In this document: positions 12,086 through 20,792 of the stretch, piece after piece
Numbering within the stretch: position 1 is the stretch's first letter
How the letters are laid out: each line of letters starts with the position of its first letter
Virus record (IMG/VR): IMGVR_UViG_3300042555_001232
Coordinates: 1-20,792 of that record
From: a virus
DNA length: 20,792 bases
Reading direction: 5' to 3' (one strand)
Position numbers and translations under genes: made by a program
The notes under the pieces: generated by a model
Database searches by the model: none
Told to the model about the DNA's origin: nothing
What the model saw: the letters and a program-made list of their open reading frames with translations, nothing else

Positions 12086-12685
12086 ATGAATTTAGACAAA
12101 TTAAAAGGACATATTCCTGATAACGTAATTGCCCAAATTCCAGGAGTTATGGAAAAATTCCAGATTAATACTCCACTACGTTTAGCTCACTTTTTAGCTC
12201 AATGTGGTCATGAATCAGGCGGTTTCCGTTTAACAAAAGAAAACTTAAATTATAGCGCTAAAGGTTTAATGGGTATATTTAAAAAATATTTCCCTACACA
12301 AGCATTAGCTGACGCTTATGCTCGTAAACCAGAAAAAATTGCTAATAAAGTATATGGTGGTAGAATGGGCAATGGCCCAGAAGCATCTGGTGATGGCGCT
12401 AAGTACTGTGGACGTGGTTATATTCAATTAACAGGTAAAGACAACTATACAGCATTTGGTAAATCAATCAACGAAGATTTAACAGTAGACCCAACAGTAG
12501 TAGCAAGTAAATACGCTCTATTGTCAGCTGCATGGTTTTTCAGTAAAAACGGTTTACATAAATTAGCAGATGGTGGTGCAACTGATGCAGTTGTTACACA
12601 AATTACTAAGCGTGTTAACGGTGGTACTATTGGTTTAGCCGATAGAATTAAGCACTTCAAGGAATATCACGCCTTACTAGCATAA
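12086..12685 (+). CDS. GH19 chitinase-fold endolysin (199 aa)
   Basis: Residues 42-46 (HESGG) hold the catalytic Glu43 in the family motif. TKENLNYS (50-57) contains a second Glu (E52), and residues 109-121 (GRGYIQLTGKDNY) match the conserved GRG-QLTG-NY motif. GH19 phage enzymes cut peptidoglycan glycan strands. Length is normal for a single-domain enzyme; there is no signal peptide and no wall-binding domain, so it needs a holin or delivery within the virion. Being the last gene of the baseplate operon, 10 nt after gp6, it may substitute for the lysozyme missing from the spike protein. A terminator follows directly. Confidence 0.9.
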   Translation: MNLDKLKGHIPDNVIAQIPGVMEKFQINTPLRLAHFLAQCGHESGGFRLTKENLNYSAKGLMGIFKKYFPTQALADAYARKPEKIANKVYGGRMGNGPEASGDGAKYCGRGYIQLTGKDNYTAFGKSINEDLTVDPTVVASKYALLSAAWFFSKNGLHKLADGGATDAVVTQITKRVNGGTIGLADRIKHFKEYHALLA

Positions 12686-12705
12686 TAATACATAATTAAA
12701 TTAGG

Positions 12706-12750
12706 AGTTTCCGGTTGCAATATTTATATATAGTAACCGGAAACTTTTTT
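12706..12750 (+). terminator. Terminator with late promoter box in its loop
   Basis: A perfect 11-bp stem (12706-12716 with 12735-12745) holding GTTTCCGGTT / AACCGGAAAC, with an 18-nt loop (12717-12734) and a run of six T (12745-12750). It ends the baseplate-endolysin unit. The loop contains the ATATTTATA late box of the next unit. Confidence 0.9.
12720..12728 (+). promoter_or_regulatory. Late promoter box L2 inside the terminator loop
   Basis: ATATTTATA followed by TATAGTAA, nearly identical over 17 bases to L3 (12720-12736 versus 18645-18661, one difference). A start site 6-10 bases beyond would fall in the 3' arm of the hairpin, so the new transcript would lack the 5' arm and not terminate. 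The ATG at 12753 is 24 nt after the box. Confidence 0.6.
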
Positions 12751-12752
12751 AC

Positions 12753-13820
12753 ATGGCCGTATATAAAATATTCCCTGAAAAGGACGCGACAATTTATTCT
12801 TACTATCCCTCAACTAATACAGGGATAGACGAAATTCTAGAAGTTAGTACATTTGAAAGTTCTTTTCAAGGTACTAGAGAATCTTCTAGATCACTTATTA
12901 AATTTTCAACTAGCGAAATAGTTAATACCATTGCTACCAAGGTGGCAGGAGGTAGTTATAAAGCATTTTTAAAATTATATTTAGCAAGTGCTACTGAAAT
13001 TCCAACGGATTATAAGATCGAATGCTACCCAGTTTCTGGAGCTTGGGATATGGGAACAGGACGATTAGCTAATTATCCACCAACTGAAAATGGTGTTTGT
13101 TGGACAAACAAAACATTAAGCGATACGTGGACTACAGCAGGTGGTGATTGGTTTACAAGTTCGGTTGCTACTCAATCATTTTCATATAATGATGATAAAG
13201 ATATAGAGTTAAATGTAACTACAACTGTAAATGCATTTTATGCTTATGAAACTAACCCATTTGCCGCTGTTAAGACTAAAAACGAAGGCTTTATTTTAAA
13301 ACACTCAGGCAGCGTTGAGTTTGCAACTTCAAGCGCCCCATTTGAATTAAAATATTTCTCAGCAGATACTCATACTATTTACCCACCTTGTTTGGAAATT
13401 AGATGGGATGATAGTACATTCGTTACTGGTAGTGCTATTGTAACAACTAATCATAAAGCCGTTGTTTCGTTAAAAAACAATAAAGCTGAATTTCAACAAG
13501 ATTCAATTAATAAATTTAGATTAGGAGTTAGAGATCAATATCCACCAAGAACATTTAATGCAAACCAATTATACATAACTGGGTCCCAATTGTTACCTAG
13601 TTCATCGTATTGGGCTATTAAAGATTTAGATACTGAAGAATGGGTAGTAGATTTTGATACATCTTATACAAAGATAAGTGCTGACCCAACTTCAAGTTTC
13701 TTCACAGTTCATATGAATGGGTTACAACCAGAAAGATTTTATAAAATACTTATTAAATCTGTAATCGATGGTTCAACTATTATATTTGATGAAGATTATA
13801 TTTTTAAAGTAATTAGATAA
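12753..13820 (+). CDS. DNRLRE/CBM96-like virion protein (355 aa)
   Basis: Residues 1-200 resemble the DNRLRE (CBM96-like) beta-sandwich: an opening KDATIYSYYPSTNTG with DEILEVSTF, the SRSLIKFSTSEI strand and the later IELNVTTTVNAFY segment, in the usual order ending with a strand that reads FELKYFSAD. Such domains bind polysaccharide. The C-terminal 120 residues (YPPRTFNANQLYITGSQLL, YKILIKSVIDG) look like another beta-sandwich. There is no signal peptide, so it belongs in the virion, possibly a fibre or receptor-binding component that contacts the host glycan coat. It is the first gene of the second late unit, overlapping the next by one base. Confidence 0.65.
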   Translation: MAVYKIFPEKDATIYSYYPSTNTGIDEILEVSTFESSFQGTRESSRSLIKFSTSEIVNTIATKVAGGSYKAFLKLYLASATEIPTDYKIECYPVSGAWDMGTGRLANYPPTENGVCWTNKTLSDTWTTAGGDWFTSSVATQSFSYNDDKDIELNVTTTVNAFYAYETNPFAAVKTKNEGFILKHSGSVEFATSSAPFELKYFSADTHTIYPPCLEIRWDDSTFVTGSAIVTTNHKAVVSLKNNKAEFQQDSINKFRLGVRDQYPPRTFNANQLYITGSQLLPSSSYWAIKDLDTEEWVVDFDTSYTKISADPTSSFFTVHMNGLQPERFYKILIKSVIDGSTIIFDEDYIFKVIR

Positions 13821-14149
13821 TGGCTAGTATAAAAGTTGATAAAACTATTTTAGGGAAGAATAATAGTGTATTAAATACAGATTTTAGTTTCTTTTTAAAA
13901 GATACAACAGTACCTGAATTTACACTTGAAGACTTCTTTCAGTTATATGAGGAATTGTTTTATCAAATCCCTAAAGAAGGTGAAATTGAATCTCATAGAT
14001 ATATTCTAACTAAAGAAGCAGAGTACTTAGGAGTACAACTAGCAGACGATGTTGATATACAAGCGTTACTTAATGAAATTACTTCTTTGAGACAACAGCT
14101 TTTAGAAGCAAAAACAATTATTACAGACTACACAAAGACTAAAAGATAA
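13820..14149 (+). CDS. Small virion-associated protein with C-terminal coiled coil (109 aa)
   Basis: The N-terminal half contains FTLEDFFQLYEELFYQIP, an aromatic acidic segment, followed by HRYILTKEAEYLG. Residues 75-105 (INEITSLRQQLLEAKT-like heptads) form a coiled coil. It is wedged between the DNRLRE-type protein and the giant tail protein with one-base overlaps at both ends, so it is probably a structural adaptor or trimerisation partner. No family recognised. Confidence 0.7.
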   Translation: MASIKVDKTILGKNNSVLNTDFSFFLKDTTVPEFTLEDFFQLYEELFYQIPKEGEIESHRYILTKEAEYLGVQLADDVDIQALLNEITSLRQQLLEAKTIITDYTKTKR

Positions 14150-17100
14150 TGGCCGAAATAAAGATTATAGGGAATATTAGTAACACTGCTCAATCAAATA
14201 GATTTGATGAGAAAGACATTGCATTGTTGGGCCAAAACAGAATTATAAATAATTTTGGAACTCCTGATGATTACGTAGAATATCATATACATGATGCTTT
14301 AGGTAATCCATTAAGACAATTTTATTCTTATTTATCCTATAAATCACCTTCTGATATTGCCTTAAATTTAGATGGAACTTATTCTTCTTTAGAAATAGAT
14401 CCTATTGAAGATCTAAAGGATCAATATAGTAATGGTGAATTTCAAACAACATATAACTTTTTTAGAAATAAATTAGGTTTACCTGTTGCTCCTCTTTTTA
14501 TTAAAGAGATTTCTGATGATAGAACTGAACTTAAGGTAGGTTCTACTTTTTTAAATAATGATTTATTAGGACCAAGAACATTAGCTTTAGTAAATGAAAT
14601 TACTAATACTCCATATTTAAAGTATTATTTAGCTAACTTTGGGGATGGTAGTACACCATTAGTTATAATTAACGTTGCCTTAGACACAACTGAGGATAAT
14701 TACTATGCTCTTATCAAATTATATCAACCACTACCAGAGAATATATCTGTAAAAGATACTTTTTGGGTTGTTGATGAAATTATTGATAGTTATACTTTTG
14801 ATATTAATTTAGATAAATTATTAATATTAGATGAAGTTCCTAATATAAAGGGACCTAATTTTAGTGTTAAAGTTGATTTTAATAATGTAAGTACTCCTTA
14901 CCACAATCATAATTCATTAATTAATCAATTAACGGGTTCTAATTTTAATTTTATAACTCGTTATTTAAGTGGATCTATTGATATTAATGTAGACTATACT
15001 GATTTTAATGATTTTATTAGATTTAGTTCTGCTGAAGCTAGAATTGCTAATTTTAAAGATAAAGTAACTTTACTTCAAAAATATGAAGCTACTTCATCCC
15101 TTATAGCATCTAGTACATTATCTACTAAAGCAACAGAATTAGCTTATTATTCATCAAGTATTACCTCTATTGTTACTGGATTTGATGAGTATGAAAAATA
15201 CATGTACTTTGAATCAAGCTCATATGCTTATCCAAAGACAACAAGTACTAAACCATTTATATTACAACCAGTAACATCATCAATTGTTACTAGCTGGTAT
15301 AATGACAGAATAACAGCTGCTCAGGATTTTGATTTAGACAATCAAGACCAATTATTACAATTAATTCCTGAATTTGTTCGTGAAGATGAAAGTAATACCC
15401 CATACTTAACATTTGTTAATATGATGGGTCAATATTTTGATAATATATGGATTTATTTAAATTCAATTACTGACTTACATAAGAATAGAAATAACCTTGA
15501 AGAAGGTGTTTCTAAGGATGTTGTATTTCATGCATTACAATCATTAGGAGTTCATTTATATAATAGTAAAGCAGATGTAGATTTAGATTTAGCATTATTA
15601 GGTGCTAATAGTGGTAGTATTGGAAATTTAGATAATATTCCTAAAAAAGATTTAGTTGCTGAGGTATATAAAAGGATATATCATAACATACCATTATTAT
15701 TCAAATCAAAAGGTAGTAATAAAGGTTTAGATCATTTAGTTAATGTGTTTGGTATTACAGGTAGTATTCTACCAATTAAAGAATTTGGTGGAAATACAAA
15801 ACGTAATACATTAACCGATAGTAATGGAGATAAAATTCGTGTTATTCCTACTCAAATTACAGGAAGTGTATTATCACCTTATATTAGACTTGAAGAAGAA
15901 AGCACAGACATTACAGCAGTTAGGTCAGTAGACTTTCATAAAATTGATATATCTTTTTCACCTCAAAATGAAATAGACAATATATTGTCATCATCTATAT
16001 CAACAGCTGTTACTAATTTTGAAATTGACAATTATGTTGGTGATCCACGTTTTGAATTAAGTGGTAGTTATCCTACATTAGAAACATTAAGAAAAACACA
16101 TATTAATTCTAATTTTACTGTAGAATTTGATTATGCTGGTTTTATTGAATTAATAAAGTTCTTTGATAATTCATTATTTAAAATGTTAAAGGATTATGTA
16201 CCTGGTAGATCAACTCTATTAACAGGTGTAACTATTCGTCCTCAACATTTAGAAAGAATTAAATTTAAAAGACTTCAACCTGGTGTTGTTAGACAAACAG
16301 TATATGAAGCTAATTATCAAGGGCCTACAATTGCTGAGGACAATGATTATTTATATAGTTTATTACCAAACGATAGACGAGCATTTTACAATGGGGAATT
16401 GAGTGGAAGTTGGCCTGATATCAATGAAAGATTTGAAATTACAAACCCTAACCCATTCTTAATCACAACTACATCTAGCTCATATCAGTTTGAACATACT
16501 GATTTTAATGTAACATTAAACAATGCTAGCGGAAGTAGACATTCTATTAAAGTTCAAAAACTAACCCCAATATATTCATTTGTAAGTGGTACCTTACAAC
16601 AAACAAGCCATATTCAGGTACAAACTGATGTTCAGGATAGTAATGAGTCTTTAAGATCATTTGAATTATCAAGATATAAAGGAGTTAAATTAACTAGCTT
16701 AAATTATAACACATATACATCGGCTTCATTTAATTATGAAGGAGATAAATCATATGGTAAAACAGCTGCGATTGATAAGCAAGTTAGAAAATTAGGTTTA
16801 TTTTCTGAAATTGTTAAAAGTAGATTTTTACCAAATAGAAATGATGTTGTTACAAAATATCTTGTTGATGAAGAAGGTAATTTAACTGAATTAAACCAAC
16901 GTAATAAAAACTGGGAAGAAGTTCAAAGAACATTTGTTACTGCTGATGATTTGAATATATCATTATTTGACAATCAAAAATACAGTAATCAAAAGAGTTT
17001 AGATGGAACTAAACATATTTTTGAAAGCGGATATTCATACACACCACTATTATATTTCTCAGGAAGTGATAGTACATTGTATTTTGAATCAACTATAGGA

Positions 17101-18627
17101 AATACAGCTCATGAATTAGTAGCATCTCATCCTGTTGGTTTCATAACTAGTTCGTATGGTAATGCACCATCTTATCCTTTATTTACAAGTGGGTCCGATA
17201 GAGTAATTTATAATATTTTTACAAACATAACTACAGATATTAACTCAGCAGCTTATTATAATATAGGAAGCACAGGATCCCAAACACACCCTTCATACTC
17301 AGTTCCTGAAACCGGATTATATAATATCTCAGCTAGTGTTTCATTAGAGGTAAGTATGTCTAATGGTGGTGGTGTAACTTATACTTTAGAAGTTGTTAGT
17401 GGATCTACAGTATTAGCTTCTGGTTCACAATCAGTTACAATAGTAGATCAAGTAACAGGTTCTGTATTTAGTGGACAAGCATATATTGATGATTTTAGTT
17501 ATAATGGAGGAGATCCAGGTTTTAGAGAATCTATAACTCTTAATGGTACTCCTTATGTTTTAGAAGCAGATATTACTGTTGGAGGAACTGTTGTATTTCC
17601 TAGAGGAACTACAATTTATGGGTACAATATTTACAGCTCAGTATCCCTCCCATCTAATAATTGTATAGGATTTGATTGTAATAGCTGTGGTAGTTGTAAT
17701 GTTAGTTTTTCTAATTACAAGGCTATATGGGGTGCAAGTTCAACTATAACCTTTTTTGTTAATGGTGGAGCATGTACTGCAACACCTCCTGGCATGTATG
17801 GAAATCCTATTAACTGTGGATTTTATAGCTATGGTCAAGCAAATCTTTATGGCCAATTTTATGAAATTCCAGGAATATATAATACTGCTGAGACTGCTAC
17901 TATTAATTTAAATTTAGCAACCCAACAAAATTTAACAGGACCAACTGATAAATTACAAATTCGTTTAAAACAAAGTGGATTGACTATTGGATCTGGAGGT
18001 GATTGTTTAATTAAATTTAGTACCGATGGATATTTAAGAATAGCATCAATTTCTAATCAAATTAACAATCTTCCAAACGCTATAGCAGGTGGTGGTGGTT
18101 TTATCGAAGGTACAACTTTTACTTCAGGGGGCACAACTAGTAGTATAACATTAAATAGTCAATTATCTAGTTTTGAAGGATATAATTTTATTCCAAACCC
18201 ACCAACAGGATCTGGGATTCCAGTCCATTCATTATATCCTACTTATGGTGATATAGATTATACATTTAATCCTGGTTATTTTGATTTAATAGTACATTAT
18301 AATACTAGTGGACAGGTATCTGAATATAGAATTGTAAATAGTAGAAAAGTAGGTGGTAAATTAATATTAGATATTTCCCCATCATTTGATAATAGTACTC
18401 AAGCAACTACATTTAGAGGATCTATGAGTAGAATAATATTTTTAAAAAGATTAAAAGACGAAACAAATACAATCATAAATTTCATCAAACGTGATGGTAA
18501 AACATCATATGGTTTTTCAATCCCTGAAAATCTTCACCCAGATGTATTCAAAAATATTGATACAATTACCCGTGAAGTAAAAACTAAAATGATTGAAGGT
18601 GGTGGGTTAGATGGTGGTACATTATAA
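14149..18627 (+). CDS. Giant tail-protein-I-like baseplate/tail protein (1,492 aa)
   Basis: Residues about 400-550 (PEFVREDESNTPYLTFVNMM, FDNIWIYLNSITDLHKNRNN, YKRIYHNIPLLFKSKGSN, then GLDHLVNVFGI and IKEFGGN) have the layout of phage tail protein I / gp7-class wedge proteins. Here it is fused to large N- and C-terminal parts. Residues about 590-950 are beta-rich with repeated Ser/Thr runs. Residues about 1171-1222 hold six cysteines (CIGFDCNSCGSCN, GGAC, INC), which is rare in phage tail proteins. The C terminus is glycine-rich (GGGLDGG). The role is inferred as the wedge-to-fibre connection. The start overlaps the upstream stop by one base, and no frameshift is visible. Confidence 0.75.
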   Translation: MAEIKIIGNISNTAQSNRFDEKDIALLGQNRIINNFGTPDDYVEYHIHDALGNPLRQFYSYLSYKSPSDIALNLDGTYSSLEIDPIEDLKDQYSNGEFQTTYNFFRNKLGLPVAPLFIKEISDDRTELKVGSTFLNNDLLGPRTLALVNEITNTPYLKYYLANFGDGSTPLVIINVALDTTEDNYYALIKLYQPLPENISVKDTFWVVDEIIDSYTFDINLDKLLILDEVPNIKGPNFSVKVDFNNVSTPYHNHNSLINQLTGSNFNFITRYLSGSIDINVDYTDFNDFIRFSSAEARIANFKDKVTLLQKYEATSSLIASSTLSTKATELAYYSSSITSIVTGFDEYEKYMYFESSSYAYPKTTSTKPFILQPVTSSIVTSWYNDRITAAQDFDLDNQDQLLQLIPEFVREDESNTPYLTFVNMMGQYFDNIWIYLNSITDLHKNRNNLEEGVSKDVVFHALQSLGVHLYNSKADVDLDLALLGANSGSIGNLDNIPKKDLVAEVYKRIYHNIPLLFKSKGSNKGLDHLVNVFGITGSILPIKEFGGNTKRNTLTDSNGDKIRVIPTQITGSVLSPYIRLEEESTDITAVRSVDFHKIDISFSPQNEIDNILSSSISTAVTNFEIDNYVGDPRFELSGSYPTLETLRKTHINSNFTVEFDYAGFIELIKFFDNSLFKMLKDYVPGRSTLLTGVTIRPQHLERIKFKRLQPGVVRQTVYEANYQGPTIAEDNDYLYSLLPNDRRAFYNGELSGSWPDINERFEITNPNPFLITTTSSSYQFEHTDFNVTLNNASGSRHSIKVQKLTPIYSFVSGTLQQTSHIQVQTDVQDSNESLRSFELSRYKGVKLTSLNYNTYTSASFNYEGDKSYGKTAAIDKQVRKLGLFSEIVKSRFLPNRNDVVTKYLVDEEGNLTELNQRNKNWEEVQRTFVTADDLNISLFDNQKYSNQKSLDGTKHIFESGYSYTPLLYFSGSDSTLYFESTIGNTAHELVASHPVGFITSSYGNAPSYPLFTSGSDRVIYNIFTNITTDINSAAYYNIGSTGSQTHPSYSVPETGLYNISASVSLEVSMSNGGGVTYTLEVVSGSTVLASGSQSVTIVDQVTGSVFSGQAYIDDFSYNGGDPGFRESITLNGTPYVLEADITVGGTVVFPRGTTIYGYNIYSSVSLPSNNCIGFDCNSCGSCNVSFSNYKAIWGASSTITFFVNGGACTATPPGMYGNPINCGFYSYGQANLYGQFYEIPGIYNTAETATINLNLATQQNLTGPTDKLQIRLKQSGLTIGSGGDCLIKFSTDGYLRIASISNQINNLPNAIAGGGGFIEGTTFTSGGTTSSITLNSQLSSFEGYNFIPNPPTGSGIPVHSLYPTYGDIDYTFNPGYFDLIVHYNTSGQVSEYRIVNSRKVGGKLILDISPSFDNSTQATTFRGSMSRIIFLKRLKDETNTIINFIKRDGKTSYGFSIPENLHPDVFKNIDTITREVKTKMIEGGGLDGGTL

Positions 18628-18644
18628 TAAAATTTAAAATTTGT

Positions 18645-18653
18645 ATATTTATA
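18645..18653 (+). promoter_or_regulatory. Late promoter box L3 (ATATTTATA)
   Basis: ATATTTATA inside the inverted repeat TGTATA-TTTA-TATACA (18642-18657), then CAGTAA. It ends 19 nt before the ATG at 18673, after a 45-bp gap, and starts the third late unit. Confidence 0.55.
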
Positions 18654-18672
18654 TACAGTAATTAAATACACT

Positions 18673-19332
18673 ATGGCAATATTAAATCCTTCTTATGTAA
18701 CTGTTGATGCGGTTTTAACCAAAAAGGGCCGCGAATTGTTGGCTCGTAACGACGGTTCATTTCAAATCACACAGTTCTCATTAGCAGATGACGAAGTTGA
18801 TTATACTTTATATAACCCAACTCATCCATCTGGTTCAGCATATTATGGCGAAGCTATTGAAGCTATGCCAATTATTGAAGCGTTCCCAGACGAGGCGCAA
18901 ATCATGCGTTACAAATTAGTAACTTTACCAAGAGGTACAAGCAAAATGCCTGTTATTTCTTTAGGTTACTCTTCAATTATCTTGAAACAAGGTCAATCAT
19001 TAAGCATTACTCCACAAACATTAAATTATTTAGGTGCTAATAGTACTTATGAAACTAATGGTTATGTAATGAGTGTTGCTGATGTTCGTTTAGTGTCTAC
19101 TTTCACAGGTGCTGGAATTACTGGTGCTACTGTAGGTAATAGTGGTTTAAATACTACAAGCGGTACTAAATTATCTAAAGCAGAAATTGGTACTTCATTT
19201 ACACTAACCGGAACTACAATTAACACATTATTTGGCACTAGTGCTACTTCATTAACTACTACAATTACTGTAACTGGTAGAGATAGTGGTTCAAGAATTA
19301 CTGTTCCTTTAATTATCCAAAAAGTTAACTAA
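18673..19332 (+). CDS. Conserved phage structural protein with Ig-like C terminus (219 aa)
   Basis: The N-terminal 120 residues (YVTVDAVLTKKGRELLARND, FQITQFSLADDEVDYTLYN, HPSGSAYYG, YKLVTLPRGTSKMPVISLG) match a protein widely found in environmental T4-like phages and annotated as structural, in my recollection of such genomes. The last 80 residues (VADVRLVSTFTGAG, TSLTTTITVTGRDSG) form an Ig-like beta-sandwich with many Thr/Ser residues. It follows late box L3 and lies 3 nt from the next gene. A tail tip, neck or fibre component is likely, not proven. Confidence 0.75.
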   Translation: MAILNPSYVTVDAVLTKKGRELLARNDGSFQITQFSLADDEVDYTLYNPTHPSGSAYYGEAIEAMPIIEAFPDEAQIMRYKLVTLPRGTSKMPVISLGYSSIILKQGQSLSITPQTLNYLGANSTYETNGYVMSVADVRLVSTFTGAGITGATVGNSGLNTTSGTKLSKAEIGTSFTLTGTTINTLFGTSATSLTTTITVTGRDSGSRITVPLIIQKVN

Positions 19333-19335
19333 CAT

Positions 19336-20292
19336 ATGTCATTTAATAGATATAACACAGAAGATTCAGTAATAAGTTCAGAAACAGTTGTTAGAGGGTT
19401 ATGGCCTTCTGATAATGTGAATTTAACATCTGTAGCAACTTCTTCAACTCAAGCATCAGCATCGCAATTTTATTTAGATGTATATAATGCAGGTGAAGTA
19501 GTATTCTCTATTGAATATGCTCACATTTCAGGTTCAGGATCAGCTTACTTTAATTCAAATGTAACTAGTTCTACACCTACAAAAGTAGTATATGGTCAGT
19601 ATAGAAATTTAATTTACGGAAGTGAAACAGCAACTTTCCAAATTGGAGGTTCTACTGTAAGTTCATTTTATGTTATTAACGTAGCAAGATCTCGATATAA
19701 AGAATCTTTACATCCTGGTTCTTTAACCTTAGCATTAAGTGGAAGCTCTGGAATTATTTCTTTAACAGATAATAGTACTGTTTTAACTACTAGTCAATTT
19801 ATTGATAGTAACAGATATTTTAATATTGTTAGTGGATCTGCAGGAACACCTGCTAACACAACAGTGTATGGACATATGTTCCCTGATTTAGGATTAATTG
19901 TTTTAAATCCAGGCGCATTAACAGGATATATGACAGCTCCAGCTACATCAACTAATAGTTATGATAATAATAATGCTAAATTATATGATTCTATAAACAG
20001 AGCTGTTGGTGGTAGTAGATTCTTCAGATTACAATCTCAAGAAACTATTTCATCTCGTTTCTTCTTTACAAGAATTAAAAACAGTGAATATAATTATACT
20101 TCAAATCCATCTATTATTGATAATACAGGTAATATCTTGTATTCAACATTAATAGATAATCCACAAACTTATATCACAACTGTAGGGTTATATAACGACA
20201 ATAACGAATTATTAGCTGTTGCTAAATTAAGTCGCCCATTAGTAAAAGACTTTACTAAGGAAGCCTTAATTCGTATCAAGTTAGACTACTAA
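19336..20292 (+). CDS. Conserved phage structural protein (318 aa)
   Basis: A Ser/Thr-rich beta protein. The N terminus (ISSETVVRGLWPSDNVNL) and the C terminus (QTYITTVGLYNDNNELLAV, then AKLSRPLVKDFTKEALIRI) are the parts I recall as conserved in T4-like environmental phages, where it is an unnamed virion protein. The middle (SRYKESLHPGSLTLALSGSS) shows no enzyme motif. It probably belongs with its neighbours in the tail or neck. Specific role unknown. Confidence 0.7.
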   Translation: MSFNRYNTEDSVISSETVVRGLWPSDNVNLTSVATSSTQASASQFYLDVYNAGEVVFSIEYAHISGSGSAYFNSNVTSSTPTKVVYGQYRNLIYGSETATFQIGGSTVSSFYVINVARSRYKESLHPGSLTLALSGSSGIISLTDNSTVLTTSQFIDSNRYFNIVSGSAGTPANTTVYGHMFPDLGLIVLNPGALTGYMTAPATSTNSYDNNNAKLYDSINRAVGGSRFFRLQSQETISSRFFFTRIKNSEYNYTSNPSIIDNTGNILYSTLIDNPQTYITTVGLYNDNNELLAVAKLSRPLVKDFTKEALIRIKLDY

Positions 20293-20311
20293 TATAAAGA
20301 AATGTTATTAA

Positions 20312-20792
20312 ATGGCATCATTCAAAAAACTGAGTACATCAGACGTATTTGTTGTTCCTTATACAGCAAATAAAAATTGGAACCTTAATTTTACTTGTGT
20401 CCCTCAGGATGGTGCATATTTTACTATATTCAAAGGAAAGAATTTAACTGGTAGTATTGATTTAACTAACGGTCCTATAACTGAGACTCAATATGAGTCT
20501 TTAGTTTATCGTCAAATAAACCATTTATATTACCAGTATCACTCTTCAAGCATTCTTAATTCTCACTCATTGCTAGATTCTATGTATTATGAATCTTATA
20601 TGACAGAATCAAGTACTATTTCAACTAGTTCTTATTTTGATTTTAATGAGAATCCTGAATTTATAAATAATTTTCCAACATCATCTAATGATATTATTAG
20701 GGTAATGTCGTTCAACCAAAACATTTATGGTGAACAAATTAAACCTAATAACTTTGTTTTAACTGCAAGTGGTAGTTATCAATTAGTAGATG
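20312..20792 (+). CDS. Phage structural protein, 3' end beyond the window
   Basis: The ATG at 20312 opens a frame that continues to the window end (about 160 residues: MASFKKLSTSDVFVVPYTAN, NWNLNFTCVPQDGAYFTI...). The opening is typical of unnamed virion proteins that follow the 19336-type gene. The first ATG in the gap (20302) is in another frame and stops after about 22 codons. No signal peptide or catalytic motif is visible in the part present. Confidence 0.7.
   Translation, partial: MASFKKLSTSDVFVVPYTANKNWNLNFTCVPQDGAYFTIFKGKNLTGSIDLTNGPITETQYESLVYRQINHLYYQYHSSSILNSHSLLDSMYYESYMTESSTISTSSYFDFNENPEFINNFPTSSNDIIRVMSFNQNIYGEQIKPNNFVLTASGSYQLVD

Overview
The window looks like part of the genome of a contractile-tailed (myovirus-type) bacteriophage, very probably infecting a Bacteroidota host. 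The phage assignment rests on a run of T4-style baseplate and tail genes (a gp5-like spike, a gp25-like wedge protein, a gp6/baseplate-J protein, and a 1,492-residue tail-protein-I-like giant) plus a gp55-like late sigma factor and a GH19 endolysin. The host assignment is inferred from A-rich leaders with little Shine-Dalgarno signal, a promoter box resembling the Bacteroidota TAnnTTTG element, and a lipoprotein whose first residues (CSKD) resemble the Bacteroidota surface-export signal. All supported genes are on the + strand.

Region 1 (1-2279) is a block of ten very small genes (27-97 codons). Most have their own compact promoter just upstream. These promoters share a bipartite layout: a GGGCA-like box, exactly 12 bp, then a TATATTCAC-like box, then an A/T-rich leader of about 15-30 nt to the ATG. 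The strict spacing in eight copies is the strongest unexplained signal here. Most products are unrecognised; one is a clear EF-hand protein, one a Cys-pair zinc-ribbon-like protein, one a lipoprotein and one a 27-residue membrane peptide.

Region 2 (2280-2638) is a gene-free GC-rich island in an otherwise AT-rich genome. It holds a degenerate 8-bp/24-bp tandem repeat with regularly spaced GGG runs, three GATAGCG-type repeats at 11-bp spacing and several hairpins. Region 3 (2639-4153) is a tightly coupled four-gene operon: small membrane protein, probable surface lipoprotein, T5orf172/GIY-YIG-type nuclease, small membrane protein. It is bracketed by copies of the 9-mer GTATATACG and is the best candidate for an undescribed phage-host interaction module.

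Region 4 (4244-6559) starts with a protein carrying a duplicated glycine-rich module, ended by a strong GNRA-loop terminator. An early-type promoter then drives four genes ending with the gp55-like sigma factor. Region 5 (6604-20792) is the late structural block: spike, helical membrane-segment protein, gp25, gp6, endolysin, then a carbohydrate-binding-like protein, the giant tail protein and three further structural proteins, the last cut by the window end. Its transcription units begin at a second, different promoter motif, ATATTTATA. One copy lies inside the loop of a terminator hairpin, so one 45-bp element appears both to end the upstream unit and to start the next.

The implied programme is that host-type or early promoters express the small genes and the sigma operon, and the gp55-like sigma then activates ATATTTATA promoters for the virion genes. 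No sheath, tube, capsid or terminase gene, tRNA or CRISPR array is visible in this window.
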